64,000 nt of DNA, from contig DYGX01000002.1 in assembly GCA_020724465.1 (NCBI GenBank), positions 1 to 64,000 on the forward strand, given 5' to 3'. Shown here in pieces: positions 44,303 to 53,679 of this stretch (within the stretch, counting starts at the first letter, position 1; every line of letters starts with the position of its first letter). The position numbers and the translations under genes were made by a program. A model generated the notes under the pieces. The model did no database searches. It saw only the letters and a list, made by a program, of their open reading frames with translations, and was not told where the DNA came from. This stretch comes from Thermoflexus sp. GTDB lineage: Bacteria > Chloroflexota > Anaerolineae > Aggregatilineales > Aggregatilineaceae.

Positions 44303-45570
44303 ACGTCGGACACAGGGCGCGACGCGCCGCGCTCCGTGTCGGGTTCTTCCAGACGCAGCAGGTCGTCCCACGTTTCCCGCCGCCGCACTACGCGCCAGCT
44401 TGCCCCTTCGACCAGCACCTCAGGCGGCCGCACGCGCTGATTGTAGTTCGACGCCATGCTCATGCCATAAGCTCCCGCGACCAGGATGGCCAGCCGATCG
44501 CCCGCGCTGAGGGCGGGCAGCATCGCATCCCGATGCAGGATGTCGGCCGACTCGCAGACCGGCCCGGCGACAATGGCCGATTCTGTGGCAGGCGCGGCGC
44601 GCAGGGGGGCGATCGGATGCTGCGCGCTGTAGAGGGCAGGACGGATCAACTCGGTCATGCTACCGTCGACGATGACGAAGCGACTGCCTCCCTGGTGCTT
44701 CACATACAGCACGCTGACCAGCAGCAGCCCGGCGTCGGCCACGATTGAACGGCCGGGTTCCAGCTTGACCTGCCAGCCGGCCAGGTAGGGCCGCAGCGCC
44801 TCGGCGAATGCTTCGGGCGGCGGATATTCGTCCCCATCCTGATAGGCGACGGGGAACCCGCCGCCGATGTTAAGCGTGCGCAGATCGGGATACGGTTCCG
44901 CCAGGGTCTGCGCCTCGCGCACGGCGGTGAGCGTTTCGTCCACGCTGCCAAGCTGGCTGCCGATGTGCACGTGCAAACCCTCGATGCGCACGTGCGGCGT
45001 CGCCCCGCGCTGAGCCAGAATCGCCGCGACGGTGCTCGTAGCTATGCCGAACTTCGCCCCGGCGTGCCCGGTCGCGATGTGGTGGTGGGTGCGGGCGCTC
45101 ACGCCGGGGTTGAGCCGCAGCGCCACACGTGGCCTTGCGCCGCGCTGAGCGGCCAGCCGGTCGAGCAGGTGCAGCTCGGCCTGGCTCTCGACGTTGATCC
45201 AACCTACCCCGGCTTCGAGCGCGTAAGCCAGCTCAGCAGGCGTTTTGCCTACTCCCGCGAACACGATTCGCTCCGCAGCCACCCCTGCGCGCAGCGCCCG
45301 GTGAATCTCGCCTGCGCTGACCGCATCCATCCCCAGCCCAAGCGCCGCCAGCAGGCGTATGATGGCGAGGTTTGCGTTGGCTTTCAGGCTGTAGTGCACG
45401 GCAGCGCCCAGCGGCGCGAATGCAGCTTGCAGGCGAGCGGCGTTCGCCCGGATGCGCGCCGCGCTGTAGACATAGACGGGCGTGCCCACCGCGTCCGCGA
45501 TGGCATCCAGAGGGACGTCGTCGCAGCAGAGCGTGCCGTCCCGGTAGTGAATCGACTCATGCAGCGGCAT
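44299..45570 (-). CDS. lysA: diaminopimelate decarboxylase
   Basis: LysA converts meso-diaminopimelate to L-lysine with PLP. The 423-residue fold-type III enzyme has the PLP lysine in YSLKANANLAII near residue 63 and HIGSQLGS. GGGFPVAY, EPGRSIVADAG and the catalytic CESADIL motif follow. Its partner on the same strand is the dipeptide epimerase, whose stop codon overlaps the lysA start by 14 bases. Placed here, it can use DAP released by the YkfC-like endopeptidase. Other D-amino-acid or diamino-acid decarboxylases of the same fold cannot be fully excluded, and this may also be the cell's biosynthetic copy. Confidence 0.87.
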   Translation of the reverse strand: MPLHESIHYRDGTLCCDDVPLDAIADAVGTPVYVYSAARIRANAARLQAAFAPLGAAVHYSLKANANLAIIRLLAALGLGMDAVSAGEIHRALRAGVAAERIVFAGVGKTPAELAYALEAGVGWINVESQAELHLLDRLAAQRGARPRVALRLNPGVSARTHHHIATGHAGAKFGIATSTVAAILAQRGATPHVRIEGLHVHIGSQLGSVDETLTAVREAQTLAEPYPDLRTLNIGGGFPVAYQDGDEYPPPEAFAEALRPYLAGWQVKLEPGRSIVADAGLLLVSVLYVKHQGGSRFVIVDGSMTELIRPALYSAQHPIAPLRAAPATESAIVAGPVCESADILHRDAMLPALSAGDRLAILVAGAYGMSMASNYNQRVRPPEVLVEGASWRVVRRRETWDDLLRLEEPDTERGASRPVSDV

Positions 45571-46609
45571 GGCGTATCACCCCCAGCCCTGGCCGGTCGG
45601 GCAGGATCAGCCGGTCGCCGTCGAGCAGAACGCCCTCGAACGGATCATTGGCGATCAGCAGGTTGGCGTCGAGATCGGCGTAGTCGACCGCAGGCGCCAG
45701 GTGTGCAGCCGCGGTCACGGCCACCGAGCTTTCGACCATGCAGCCCAACATCACCTGCATCCCCAGGGTGCGGGCCAGCGTGATCATCTGGCGCGCGGCG
45801 CGCAGCCCGCCGCACTTGGCGAGCTTGATGTTGATGCCGTCGGCCAGCCCAGCCAGCGGCGCGATGCTGTCGACTCCTTGCACGGATTCATCGGCGAAGA
45901 GGGGGGGATGATCGGGCGGCAGCGAGCGGCGCAGCGCGCGCCATCCCTCGAGATCGTCTCGCGGCAGCGGTTGCTCGACGAAGACTACGCCCAGCTCGCC
46001 CAACCGTGGGATGATTTGTTGCGCAGACGGCACGTCCCACCCGCTGTTGGCGTCCACACACAGCGCCGCCGATGTTACCTGGCGCGCTGCCTGAACCCGC
46101 TGCCAGTCGCTTTCCCAGCCAGCCGGACCGCCAAGTTTGATCTTAAGCAGGCGGAAGCGCTCACCGGCGGCGCGCACGCGTTCGCGGTAGGCTGTTTCGT
46201 TGTCGTCCATCGCGATGGTGAACGATGTCGCCGGGCAGCGGGCCGGGTTCAACCCCCACAGGCGAAAGAGTGGCTGCCCAAGCTGCGACGCCCAGCGATC
46301 GTGTAGGGCGATGTCGAGCGCGGCGCGCGCGAACGACGAGGGGATTGACGACAAGGCGTCGAGCGCATCATCCAGATGCAGCGGGTCGTGGTTGACGGCG
46401 TCCAGCGCGGCGCGGCCGGTCAGGTGGGCGCGCACGCTTTCGGCTGTTACGTCGTAATAGGGCACGATCGCCGCTTCGCCGAGCGCGATGGCGTCTCCGG
46501 TCCGCAGGCATACGAGCAGATTCTCGCGCACGGTCGTAGTTCCATACGACAGGGTGAAGGGTGTGCGCAAAGTTAGCGAAAGTGGTTCGATCTCAATGGT
46601 CGTCGTCAT
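45557..46609 (-). CDS. ykfB: L-Ala-D/L-Glu epimerase (enolase superfamily)
   Basis: The 350-residue protein is a muconate-lactonising-type enolase-superfamily member. It shows the KxK motif in LLKIKLGG, metal ligands in CVDANSGW, FVEQPL and LFADESVQ, and the opposite lysine in IKLAKCGG. The DLDANLL segment near the C-terminus matches the DxD signature that marks dipeptide epimerases. It would invert D-Glu in L-Ala-D-Glu, the product of the YkfC-like enzyme, so that ordinary peptidases can finish the job. The start at 46609 lies behind AGGA and a TATAAT -10. Confidence 0.88.
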   Translation of the reverse strand: MTTTIEIEPLSLTLRTPFTLSYGTTTVRENLLVCLRTGDAIALGEAAIVPYYDVTAESVRAHLTGRAALDAVNHDPLHLDDALDALSSIPSSFARAALDIALHDRWASQLGQPLFRLWGLNPARCPATSFTIAMDDNETAYRERVRAAGERFRLLKIKLGGPAGWESDWQRVQAARQVTSAALCVDANSGWDVPSAQQIIPRLGELGVVFVEQPLPRDDLEGWRALRRSLPPDHPPLFADESVQGVDSIAPLAGLADGINIKLAKCGGLRAARQMITLARTLGMQVMLGCMVESSVAVTAAAHLAPAVDYADLDANLLIANDPFEGVLLDGDRLILPDRPGLGVIRHAAA

Positions 46610-46648
46610 GCAAATTGTCCTGGGATGTGCTGCCGCGCTGTGGGGTGC

Positions 46649-46677
46649 ATTATACTCTGCCTGGGGAAACATACGCA
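46649..46677 (-). promoter_or_regulatory. candidate promoter of the epimerase-lysA operon
   Basis: A consensus TATAAT is read on the minus strand at 46649-46654. The hexamer 17 bases upstream (TGCGTA, 46672-46677) is a poor -35, so an activator may be needed. The predicted 5' untranslated region is about 33 bases. Confidence 0.45.
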
Positions 46678-46986
46678 CACGTTGACACAGGCCTACTGAG
46701 CAGAAGTGCGCCCGGCGGCACAGGACTGCTGAGAGGCAGCCGTTTCGGCGCGACGCAGTGCCTGGTCGCGATGCTGCGGCGCAACGCGTCACCAACCGCC
46801 GGATCAACTTGCGCACTGATGCAACCTGAGCCGGCTATGGCTCATCTTATTCAAGGGTGGTCATTCACCCAGGGTTTCGTCTCGTTCCAGGTCATCGACT
46901 GTTCACGCCCCGGTCAAGCTCACCGCCAGCCGCCGGTTCCGCGCGGGATTGTGTGGCGCGCGCCGGTCCAGTTTCAGCGAGGGTTC
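46678..46986. other. gene-free intergenic stretch before lysR
   Basis: The divergent gap between the epimerase and lysR contains a consensus TTGACA at 46682-46687 on the plus strand, but there is no matching -10 at a normal distance. The open frame running through this stretch into lysR has no conserved content, and I see no other gene. Confidence 0.35.
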
Positions 46987-47985
46987 ATGGTTAGCCTGCA
47001 CAAGTTAGCGATCTTTCTGGCCGTTGTCGACGCGGGGAGCTTCAGCGGTGCGGGAAACGCGCTGTACATGACTCAATCTGCCGTCAGCCAGCACATGCAA
47101 GACCTCGAAGCGCGTTTTGGCATCCGCCTGTTCGAACGCGGGCGGCGGGGTGTGATGCCGACCCCGGCCGCGCAGCTCCTGGCCGTGTATGCCCGCGCAC
47201 TGCTCCGCCTGGCGGGCGAAGCTGAGGGGGCGCTGGCCGAGGCCGGTGCGCTGGCGCACCAGCCTCTTCATCTGGGCGCGGCGCCGGGGCTTGAGGAGTA
47301 TCTGCTCGGCGGCTGGATCCGTTCGCTGCGCGAGCGTGTTCCCGCGTTGAACGTCGTGCTAACCAGCGATCGCGCTCAGCGCCTTGCCGAGCGCGTGCTG
47401 GCGCATGAGCTTCACGCGGCTTTCGTTGAGGCCGATCGCATCCGTCTGCCCGGGCTGGTGGCGATTCCTCTGCGCGACGTCGCGTATCACCTGGTGGTGG
47501 GGCGCGGGCATCCCTGGCACGGTCTGGAGCGCATTTCTGCGCGGGCGCTCTCCGCCCAGCCGATCGCGGTGGCAGGCGAGGATCACGCCACGACGAGCTG
47601 GCTGATGAAATCTGCCGCGGCGCAGGAGCTTCCGGTGCGCCTCGAACCGCACCGCACCGGGCTGCACGCGCTGCGGCAGCGCGTCCTGGCCGGTCAGATC
47701 GCGGCGCTGCTGCCCGATTACGCGATTCACCACGACGTGCACGCCCACCAGATGCGAGTTTTGCCGGTTCAGGGGGGAGAGTTCTGCCAGACGCTGTTCC
47801 TGGTGTGGGCGTCCGGGCACCCGCTTCCGGCGCCGCTGCGCGTGTTCCTGGTCTTTCTGGCCGAGCACTTTCCCCAACTGCTGGTTACTACTGGCGATGA
47901 GGGGGAGCGCGCCGCCCGCTTCGGCCAGGACGGCGGCCCGTCCGGCGTCGCCCACTCAGGCGAATTGCCGATTGAACAGCATTGA
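46987..47985 (+). CDS. LysR-family transcriptional regulator
   Basis: The 332-residue protein has the LysR helix-turn-helix at residues 5-62 (LAIFLAVVDAGSFSGAGNAL, then TQSAVSQHMQDLEARFGIRLFERG) and a periplasmic-binding-like effector domain behind a linker helix. It could regulate the divergent epimerase-lysA operon or the convergent xanthine dehydrogenase operon. LysR proteins most often control a divergent neighbour, so the first is more likely. The start at 46987 fits the family's N-terminus. The C-terminal 30 residues are an unconserved tail. Confidence 0.9.
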   Translation: MVSLHKLAIFLAVVDAGSFSGAGNALYMTQSAVSQHMQDLEARFGIRLFERGRRGVMPTPAAQLLAVYARALLRLAGEAEGALAEAGALAHQPLHLGAAPGLEEYLLGGWIRSLRERVPALNVVLTSDRAQRLAERVLAHELHAAFVEADRIRLPGLVAIPLRDVAYHLVVGRGHPWHGLERISARALSAQPIAVAGEDHATTSWLMKSAAAQELPVRLEPHRTGLHALRQRVLAGQIAALLPDYAIHHDVHAHQMRVLPVQGGEFCQTLFLVWASGHPLPAPLRVFLVFLAEHFPQLLVTTGDEGERAARFGQDGGPSGVAHSGELPIEQH

Positions 47986-47995
47986 GAGCGCTCCG

Positions 47996-48038
47996 AAAAA
48001 CGAGCTCGCGTGGCGCCTGGAACAGCGCACACGCGAGC
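47996..48038 (-). terminator. terminator after the xanthine dehydrogenase operon
   Basis: On the minus strand GCTCGCGTG and CACGCGAGC (48030-48038 with 48004-48012) form a 9-bp stem followed by TCGTTTTT. It lies 24 bases behind the xdh stop and also separates it from the convergent lysR. Confidence 0.65.
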
Positions 48039-48062
48039 AGTGCTGATCCGCCCCACCGGCGC

Positions 48063-50873
48063 TTAGCGAACGTCGTGCCAGGTGGTGTGAACCTCGGCGG
48101 CCCCTGCTTTGAGCGCCCGCAGCAGCGCGTCCTGGTCGATCGGGTTGCAGAACACGCGCACGCCGGTGGCGTGATAGACCGCGTTGGCGATCGCCGGAGT
48201 CGTGTTGATCGACGTGATTTCGCCCACGCCTTTGGCGCCAAACGGCCCGTCGGCGGTGGGTTCCTCGACGATGTGCGAGACGATCTCCGGCGTGTGCTTG
48301 ATGCTGGGGATTTTGTAGCGTGCGAACAGCGTGCTCCAGGGCACACCGTTTTCGATGATGTATTCCTCGGTCAGCGCGTTGCCGAGGCCCATCGAGATCC
48401 CCCCTTCGACCTGACCTTCCAGCGTTCGCGGGTTGATGGCACGCCCCACGTCATTTGACGCGATGACTTTCACGACGCGCACGGCGCCGGTTTCCAAATC
48501 GACTTCGACCAGCGCGGCCTGAGTCGCATACGAGAAGGCAAAGTGCATATCCCCGCCGGTTCCCAGGGGCTGCGTGGCCGGGGCGTCGTACTGGTAGCGA
48601 GCGCGGGCCTCGCGCCCTTCTTCGCGCATCCAGCGGACGGCCTCGCCCAGCTCGACGGCGGTCCCGTTGGCGCGCACCCGGCCGTTCTCGAAGACCAGCT
48701 CGTCCGGCGCGACGCTCAGCCGCTCCGCGACGACGGCGCGCAGCGCGTCGCGCATGGTGATCGCCGCGTGGCGCGCGGCGTTGCCGCTGACGTAGGTCTG
48801 GCGCGAGGCGGTGGTCGGGCCGCCGTCGGGGGTGAGATCTGTGTCCGAGAGCAGCACCCGCACGCGCGCCACCGGCAGCCCAAGCTCCTCTGCGGTGACC
48901 TGTGCCAGCACGGCGGTCAGGCCCTGGCCCATATCTGCCGATGATGTGCGCACCTCGGCGCTGGAATCCTCGAAGACTTCGACCTCGGCAACCGAGCGAT
49001 CGATCGCACCGCCGCCAAGCCCGGTGTTCTTGTAGGCGCAGGCGATGCCCCAGCCGTACGCTTTGTTGCCTTCGCGCCAGCCCCAGCGGAACGAGCCGGG
49101 CGTGCCGCCGCGCATGTCCCGGTCGACGCGCTCAAGGGTCTCCAACAGGCCGACGCTCTCGCGCAGAAGCTGGCCGGTGGCCGTCGTTGCGCCCACGCGC
49201 TGCGCGTTCTTGCGCCGGAACTCGACGGGATCCATGCCGATTGCCTCGGCGACCAGGTCCATGTTCTGCTCGACGGCGAACGCCGACTGCGTGACGCCAA
49301 AGCCGCGGAAGGCCCCCGAAGGCGGGTTGTTGGTATACATCACATAGCAGTCGATCTTGGCGTTGGGCACCACATACGGGCCGGTGGCGTGCGTTGTGGC
49401 GCGCGTCATGACCTTGTCTGACAGGCTGGCGTAGGCCCCGCCGTCGCCGTACAGCTCGGCCTGCACCGCTGTCAGCGTGCCGTCGCGCCTGGCGCCCGTC
49501 TTGATGCGGATCACGGTCGCGTGTCGCTTGGGGTGGAAGAGCAGAGATTCCTGGCGCGTATAGAGCATCTTGACCGGACGGCCCGTTTTTTGCGCCAGCA
49601 GGCCGACGTGAATCTGCCCGGCGATGTCTTCCTTGCCGCCAAACCCGCCCCCGATCAACGTTCCGCGGACGCGAATCTGGTCCTCGGGCAGGCCGAGCGC
49701 GCGCGCAGTCTGGCGGCGATCCTCATACGGGATCTGCGAGCCGACGTAGATCGTCAGCTTGGGATGCTCGGCATCATAGCCCGCCGGGACGCCGATTGCG
49801 CATTCCGGTTCCATGAACATGTGCTCGATCGTCGGCGTGCGGTACGTGCGCTCGATGATGACATCCGCCTCGGCGAAGCCCTGTTCCACGTCGCCGTGCC
49901 GGACCTTGATGTGCTTGAGCAGATTGCCCGTCGGCCAGTCCTCATGGACCAGCGGCGCTTCGGGCGTGTTGGCGTACTCCGGCCCGTAGACGACAGGCAG
50001 CGGCTCGTAATCCACTTCGATCAGCCCGAGCGCTCGCTCGGCGGTGTCGGCGTCGTCGGCAGCGACAATGGCGACCGCATCGCCCATGTAGCGGACTTTG
50101 TCTGCCGCCAGAACCGGCCAGTCGTCGTAGATCAAACCGTGAATGTTGTCGCCGGGCACGTCCTCGTGCGTCAGGACCGCGCGCACGCCCGGCAGCGCGC
50201 GCGCCTTTGCGGTGTCGATGCGGCGGATGCGGGCGTGCGGGTACGCCGAGCGCAGCGTGCGCCCGATCAGCATGCCGGGGAACACATAGTCGTCGGTGAA
50301 ACGCGCGCGTCCTGTAACCTTGTCGACGGATTCGGGCGGCGCCACCGGCTGCCCCACCGCGCTCAACGGCCCGACCGTCTCGACGCGCTTCCAGGGCAGG
50401 GGGCCTTCGCCGCGCAGCTCGCTGGCGGCCGAGTGAATGGCGTTGAAAATGCTGGTATAGCCGGTGCAGCGGCAGTAAGTGTCCTTCAGGGCCACCTTGA
50501 TATCGTGATCGGTCGGGTTCGGGTTCTGCTCGAGCAGCGCCTTAGCGGTCATGATCACGCCCGGCGTGCAGAACCCGCACTGCACCGCGCCATGCTCGAT
50601 GAACGCGCGCTGAAGCGGGTGCAGCGTGCCGTTTTGGGCCAGCCCTTCAATGGTCGTGATCGCCGCGCCCTGGGCCTTGAAGGCCGGATACAGACACGAG
50701 TCGACCGGGACGCCGTCCACCAACACGGTGCAGATGCCGCATTCCGCTTCCTCGCAGCCGATCTTGGTGCCTGTCAGACCCAGGTCCAGCCGCAGAAACT
50801 GCGCCAGCGTGCGCGATTCCGGGATGTCCTTTTCAACCGTTTGTCCGTTAACCGTCACTTTCAACAGGCTCAT
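48063..50873 (-). CDS. xanthine dehydrogenase-type hydroxylase, fused [2Fe-2S] and molybdopterin subunits
   Basis: This 936-residue protein fuses two subunits that are usually separate. Residues 1-160 hold the small iron-sulfur subunit with CEEAECGICTVLVDG, QCGFCTPG and CRCTGYTSI. From about 180 onward is the molybdopterin-binding large subunit with ARFTDDYVFPGML, GGGFGGKED, GAFRGFGVTQS and VEGGISMGLG. The FRGFG motif is that of purine-type xanthine dehydrogenases rather than CO dehydrogenases. The FAD subunit is encoded 13 bases upstream. Together they probably oxidise hypoxanthine/xanthine or a related N-heterocycle. Confidence 0.9.
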   Translation of the reverse strand: MSLLKVTVNGQTVEKDIPESRTLAQFLRLDLGLTGTKIGCEEAECGICTVLVDGVPVDSCLYPAFKAQGAAITTIEGLAQNGTLHPLQRAFIEHGAVQCGFCTPGVIMTAKALLEQNPNPTDHDIKVALKDTYCRCTGYTSIFNAIHSAASELRGEGPLPWKRVETVGPLSAVGQPVAPPESVDKVTGRARFTDDYVFPGMLIGRTLRSAYPHARIRRIDTAKARALPGVRAVLTHEDVPGDNIHGLIYDDWPVLAADKVRYMGDAVAIVAADDADTAERALGLIEVDYEPLPVVYGPEYANTPEAPLVHEDWPTGNLLKHIKVRHGDVEQGFAEADVIIERTYRTPTIEHMFMEPECAIGVPAGYDAEHPKLTIYVGSQIPYEDRRQTARALGLPEDQIRVRGTLIGGGFGGKEDIAGQIHVGLLAQKTGRPVKMLYTRQESLLFHPKRHATVIRIKTGARRDGTLTAVQAELYGDGGAYASLSDKVMTRATTHATGPYVVPNAKIDCYVMYTNNPPSGAFRGFGVTQSAFAVEQNMDLVAEAIGMDPVEFRRKNAQRVGATTATGQLLRESVGLLETLERVDRDMRGGTPGSFRWGWREGNKAYGWGIACAYKNTGLGGGAIDRSVAEVEVFEDSSAEVRTSSADMGQGLTAVLAQVTAEELGLPVARVRVLLSDTDLTPDGGPTTASRQTYVSGNAARHAAITMRDALRAVVAERLSVAPDELVFENGRVRANGTAVELGEAVRWMREEGREARARYQYDAPATQPLGTGGDMHFAFSYATQAALVEVDLETGAVRVVKVIASNDVGRAINPRTLEGQVEGGISMGLGNALTEEYIIENGVPWSTLFARYKIPSIKHTPEIVSHIVEEPTADGPFGAKGVGEITSINTTPAIANAVYHATGVRVFCNPIDQDALLRALKAGAAEVHTTWHDVR

Positions 50874-50886
50874 ACCAATTCCGCTC

Positions 50887-51801
50887 CTATTCCATCCCCA
50901 CACCTTCGGGCACCGCCTGACCGGTGCGCGCTCGCTCGGCGGCCAGAGGAAGCACCCGGCGCAGCAGTACGTCGATCATCTCCTGCCGGTAGCTGGCGGT
51001 CGCGCGGTACTTGCTGGTGCGCGGCGACAGGCTGGTGCGTCCAGCGGCAACAGCAGCGTCTACCGTGGCCGGATCTATCGGCTGGCCCCGCACGGCTGCT
51101 TCAACCTGTTCGGCGCGGACCGGGACCCGGTCAACCGGCCCGATGCAGAGGCGTATGTCCTCACATCGCTCGCCGGATGAATCCAGCCGCACCCACGCCG
51201 CACATCCCAGAATGGGCAGCGCTACCCCCTGGGGGCGCATGATCCGCTTGAAGGCGCTGCCTTCGCGCTCCTGCGCCAGCGGAATGCGGAACCGGACCAG
51301 CAGATCGCGGGTGGGATCCAGCAATGACTGCCCCGGCCCCAAAAACAGCTCGCGGATCGGCAGCCAGCGGCGCTCGTCCCGCACGATCACATCCGCCCAG
51401 GCATCCAGCGCGACAAGGGATGTTGTCCCGTCGCCGGCGGGTAGTGCGTGGGCGACGTTTCCCCCGAGCGTGCCCACGTTGCGTACCTGAGGCCCGCCGA
51501 CAACACCGCAGCTTTCGACCAGGCAGGTAGCCCTGGCAGCGATCAGCGCATCCGTCACGATGCGCGTATGGGTCACGCCCGCTCCAATTACCAGATCGTC
51601 CCCCTCTTGAATCAGGCTGCACATCTCGGGGATCTTCGTGATATCGATCAGGGCTTCGGGCGGGGTCAGATGTCCGTGCCGGATATCGAGCAGCAGATCC
51701 GTTCCGCCGGCGATGACGCGTGCCCGGCCCGCGTAGGACTGCAGCAGCGCGTGCGCCTCGGCCAGCGACGACGGCGTATGGTAATGTGTCCAAAGAGTCA
51801 T
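50887..51801 (-). CDS. FAD-binding subunit of the molybdenum hydroxylase
   Basis: The 304-residue protein matches the FAD subunit (XdhB/CoxM) that carries electrons from the iron-sulfur clusters to the final acceptor. FAD motifs are VIAGGTDLLLD near residue 32 and VGGPQVRNVGTLGGNVAHALPAGD near 100-125; a C-terminal CO_deh_flav_C-type domain follows. It is the first gene of a two-gene operon with the fused FeS/Mo subunit and has its own promoter candidate at 51952-51980. Confidence 0.93.
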   Translation of the reverse strand: MTLWTHYHTPSSLAEAHALLQSYAGRARVIAGGTDLLLDIRHGHLTPPEALIDITKIPEMCSLIQEGDDLVIGAGVTHTRIVTDALIAARATCLVESCGVVGGPQVRNVGTLGGNVAHALPAGDGTTSLVALDAWADVIVRDERRWLPIRELFLGPGQSLLDPTRDLLVRFRIPLAQEREGSAFKRIMRPQGVALPILGCAAWVRLDSSGERCEDIRLCIGPVDRVPVRAEQVEAAVRGQPIDPATVDAAVAAGRTSLSPRTSKYRATASYRQEMIDVLLRRVLPLAAERARTGQAVPEGVGME

Positions 51802-51951
51802 GGAGTCATTTCCGCGCGCGGTGTGCGCCTCAATATCATTTGCCAGATCGAACGGCTGCTGGCGCTTTTCGATGGGCGGGGATGCCCAACGCCGCTGTGC
51901 TGCCCTCAGCGCAGCACAAACGACCCGCAGCCGGAGGGTGAATTAACACGT

Positions 51952-51980
51952 ATCATACACGCAAAACGATTCAGGGTCAA
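51952..51980 (-). promoter_or_regulatory. promoter of the FAD subunit-xdh operon
   Basis: On the minus strand TTGACC (51975-51980) and TATGAT (51952-51957) are 17 bases apart; both match five of six consensus positions. The predicted leader to the FAD gene is about 145 bases, and the rest of the 216-base gap holds no gene. Confidence 0.65.
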
Positions 51981-52017
51981 TCAGGCCCTTGCTTGTTCGA
52001 GGTGGGGCGAGCAGCGG

Positions 52018-53589
52018 TCATGCTTGACCGGCGTGCACCCCGGCCATCATCAGGCCCAACTGCTCGACGGTCGCCTCGCCGCGGTCGACCACGCCCACAA
52101 TTTCGCCTTCGTAGATAACCGCGATACGGTCCGCCAGGGCCATGATCTCGTCAAGATCTTCCGAGATCAACAGCGTTGCCGTGCCTTTGGCGCGCTGGTC
52201 AAGCAGCCGCTGGTGAATGTACTCGGTCGCGCCGATGTCCACCCCGCGCGTTGGCTGCGCGGCGATCAGCACACGGGGATTGCGCGACAGCTCGCGCGCC
52301 AGGACGAGCTTCTGGATGTTGCCGCCCGACAGGCTCTTGATCAGCGTTTCCTGGCTGGGAGTACGGATGTTGAAGTTCTCGATCAACTGGGTGCAGCGGC
52401 GCGCGATCTGGCCCGGACGCAGAAAGATGCTGGACGAGAACGGGCGGTCGCCGTGAGTCTGCAGAATGAGATTCTCGGCCACCGTGAAGTCGGTGATGAC
52501 CCCGTCAATCATGCGCTCTTCGGGGATGTATGAGATGCCCAGCCGGTTCAGCGTCGCCGGATCCTTGCCGGTCACATCTTCGCCGGCGATCAGCACGCGG
52601 CCCTGTGTGGCCGGGCGCAGCCCAAACAGTGCTTCGGCCAGCTCGCGCTGCCCGTTGCCGGACACCCCCGCCAGCCCCAGGATTTCGCCGGCGCGGATCT
52701 CCAGGTTAACGCCCCGCAGTGCGTCTGTGTTGCGGTCGCTGCGCGCCCACAGGTTTTCGATCTTCAGCAGCGGCGGGCCAACCTGAACCGCGCTGCGCTC
52801 GTAGCGGAAGACGACTTCGCGCCCGACCATCATGCGCGCCAGGCTTTCTTTCGTCGCTTCGCGGGTGGGGATTTCGCCCACTTTGCGGCCGTCGCGCAGC
52901 ACGGTCACGCGATCGCTGATCGCCAGGACTTCGTGCAGCTTGTGCGAGATGAAGATCAGCGCGTGCCCATCGCGCACCATCTGGTGCAAGGTGCCGAACA
53001 AATCATCGACTTCCTGCGGGGTGAGGACGGCGGTCGGCTCGTCGAGGATCAGCAGCGCCGCGCCGCGGTAGAGCGCCTTGATGATTTCGACGCGCTGCTG
53101 CTCGCCCACGGCAAGCTGCCAAACCGGCGCCAGCGGATCGACCTGCAGGCCGTACGTCTTCGCCAGCTCAACGATCCGCTGGGCGACAATGTCCAGGTCG
53201 AGCAGCGGCTCACGACTGGATCGCAATCCCAACGCCACGTTCTCCGCGACGGTCAGCGACGGGACCAGCATGAAGTGCTGGTGCACCATGCCGATGCCTT
53301 GCGCGATCGCATCGGCAGGCGATTTGATGGTCGCGTGCTGTCCGTTGATGAGGATCTCGCCCTCGTTCGGCTGGTACAGCCCGTAAAGAACCTTCATCAG
53401 AGTGCTCTTGCCTGCGCCGTTCTCGCCCAGCAAGGCGTGAACTTCGCCCGCGTGCACATCGAAGTCCACATGGTCGACGGCCAGCACCCCCGGAAAGCGC
53501 TTTACAATTCCGCGCATCTCCATCGATTCGATTCGGGCGTGACCGGTAGGGAGCAGGTTCGAGCCGGAGCCGGTGACCATCGTTTTCAT
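52018..53589 (-). CDS. BMP/nucleoside-type ABC transporter ATPase (double ABC domain)
   Basis: The 523-residue protein has two tandem ATPase domains, as in sugar and nucleoside importers of the RbsA/NupA type. The first shows [18 protein letters not shown], a [12 protein letters not shown] signature region and [11 protein letters not shown]. The second keeps the [17 protein letters not shown] variant and [15 protein letters not shown]. The first domain resembles those encoded with BMP-family lipoproteins. The start at 53589 (MKTMV) is uncertain; 53523 would also fit. The substrate is inferred to be a purine nucleoside because xanthine dehydrogenase follows downstream. Confidence 0.9.
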   Translation of the reverse strand: MKTMVTGSGSNLLPTGHARIESMEMRGIVKRFPGVLAVDHVDFDVHAGEVHALLGENGAGKSTLMKVLYGLYQPNEGEILINGQHATIKSPADAIAQGIGMVHQHFMLVPSLTVAENVALGLRSSREPLLDLDIVAQRIVELAKTYGLQVDPLAPVWQLAVGEQQRVEIIKALYRGAALLILDEPTAVLTPQEVDDLFGTLHQMVRDGHALIFISHKLHEVLAISDRVTVLRDGRKVGEIPTREATKESLARMMVGREVVFRYERSAVQVGPPLLKIENLWARSDRNTDALRGVNLEIRAGEILGLAGVSGNGQRELAEALFGLRPATQGRVLIAGEDVTGKDPATLNRLGISYIPEERMIDGVITDFTVAENLILQTHGDRPFSSSIFLRPGQIARRCTQLIENFNIRTPSQETLIKSLSGGNIQKLVLARELSRNPRVLIAAQPTRGVDIGATEYIHQRLLDQRAKGTATLLISEDLDEIMALADRIAVIYEGEIVGVVDRGEATVEQLGLMMAGVHAGQA

Positions 53590-53631
53590 GGCGGGAATCT
53601 CATCTGGCTGTCGGGGTCTCGGTCTGAAGGT

Positions 53632-53664
53632 AGGGGACGCCACACCTGATCGCGGGCGTCCCCT
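53632..53664 (-). promoter_or_regulatory. stem-loop between the BMP lipoprotein and ATPase genes
   Basis: A perfect 10-bp inverted repeat (53632-53641 with 53655-53664) closes a 13-base loop, just behind the binding-protein stop codon. No T-run follows on the minus strand. Confidence 0.65.
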
Positions 53665-53679
53665 GAACGGATACGCTGA

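Noticed and set aside
46682-46687. Consensus TTGACA as a lysR promoter
   Set aside because: No acceptable -10 hexamer occurs 15-19 bases downstream, so I do not call a promoter.
46561-46986. A 142-residue N-terminal extension of the LysR protein
   Set aside because: The helix-turn-helix normally begins within a few residues of the start. The extension overlaps the promoter region of the divergent epimerase and has no conserved content.
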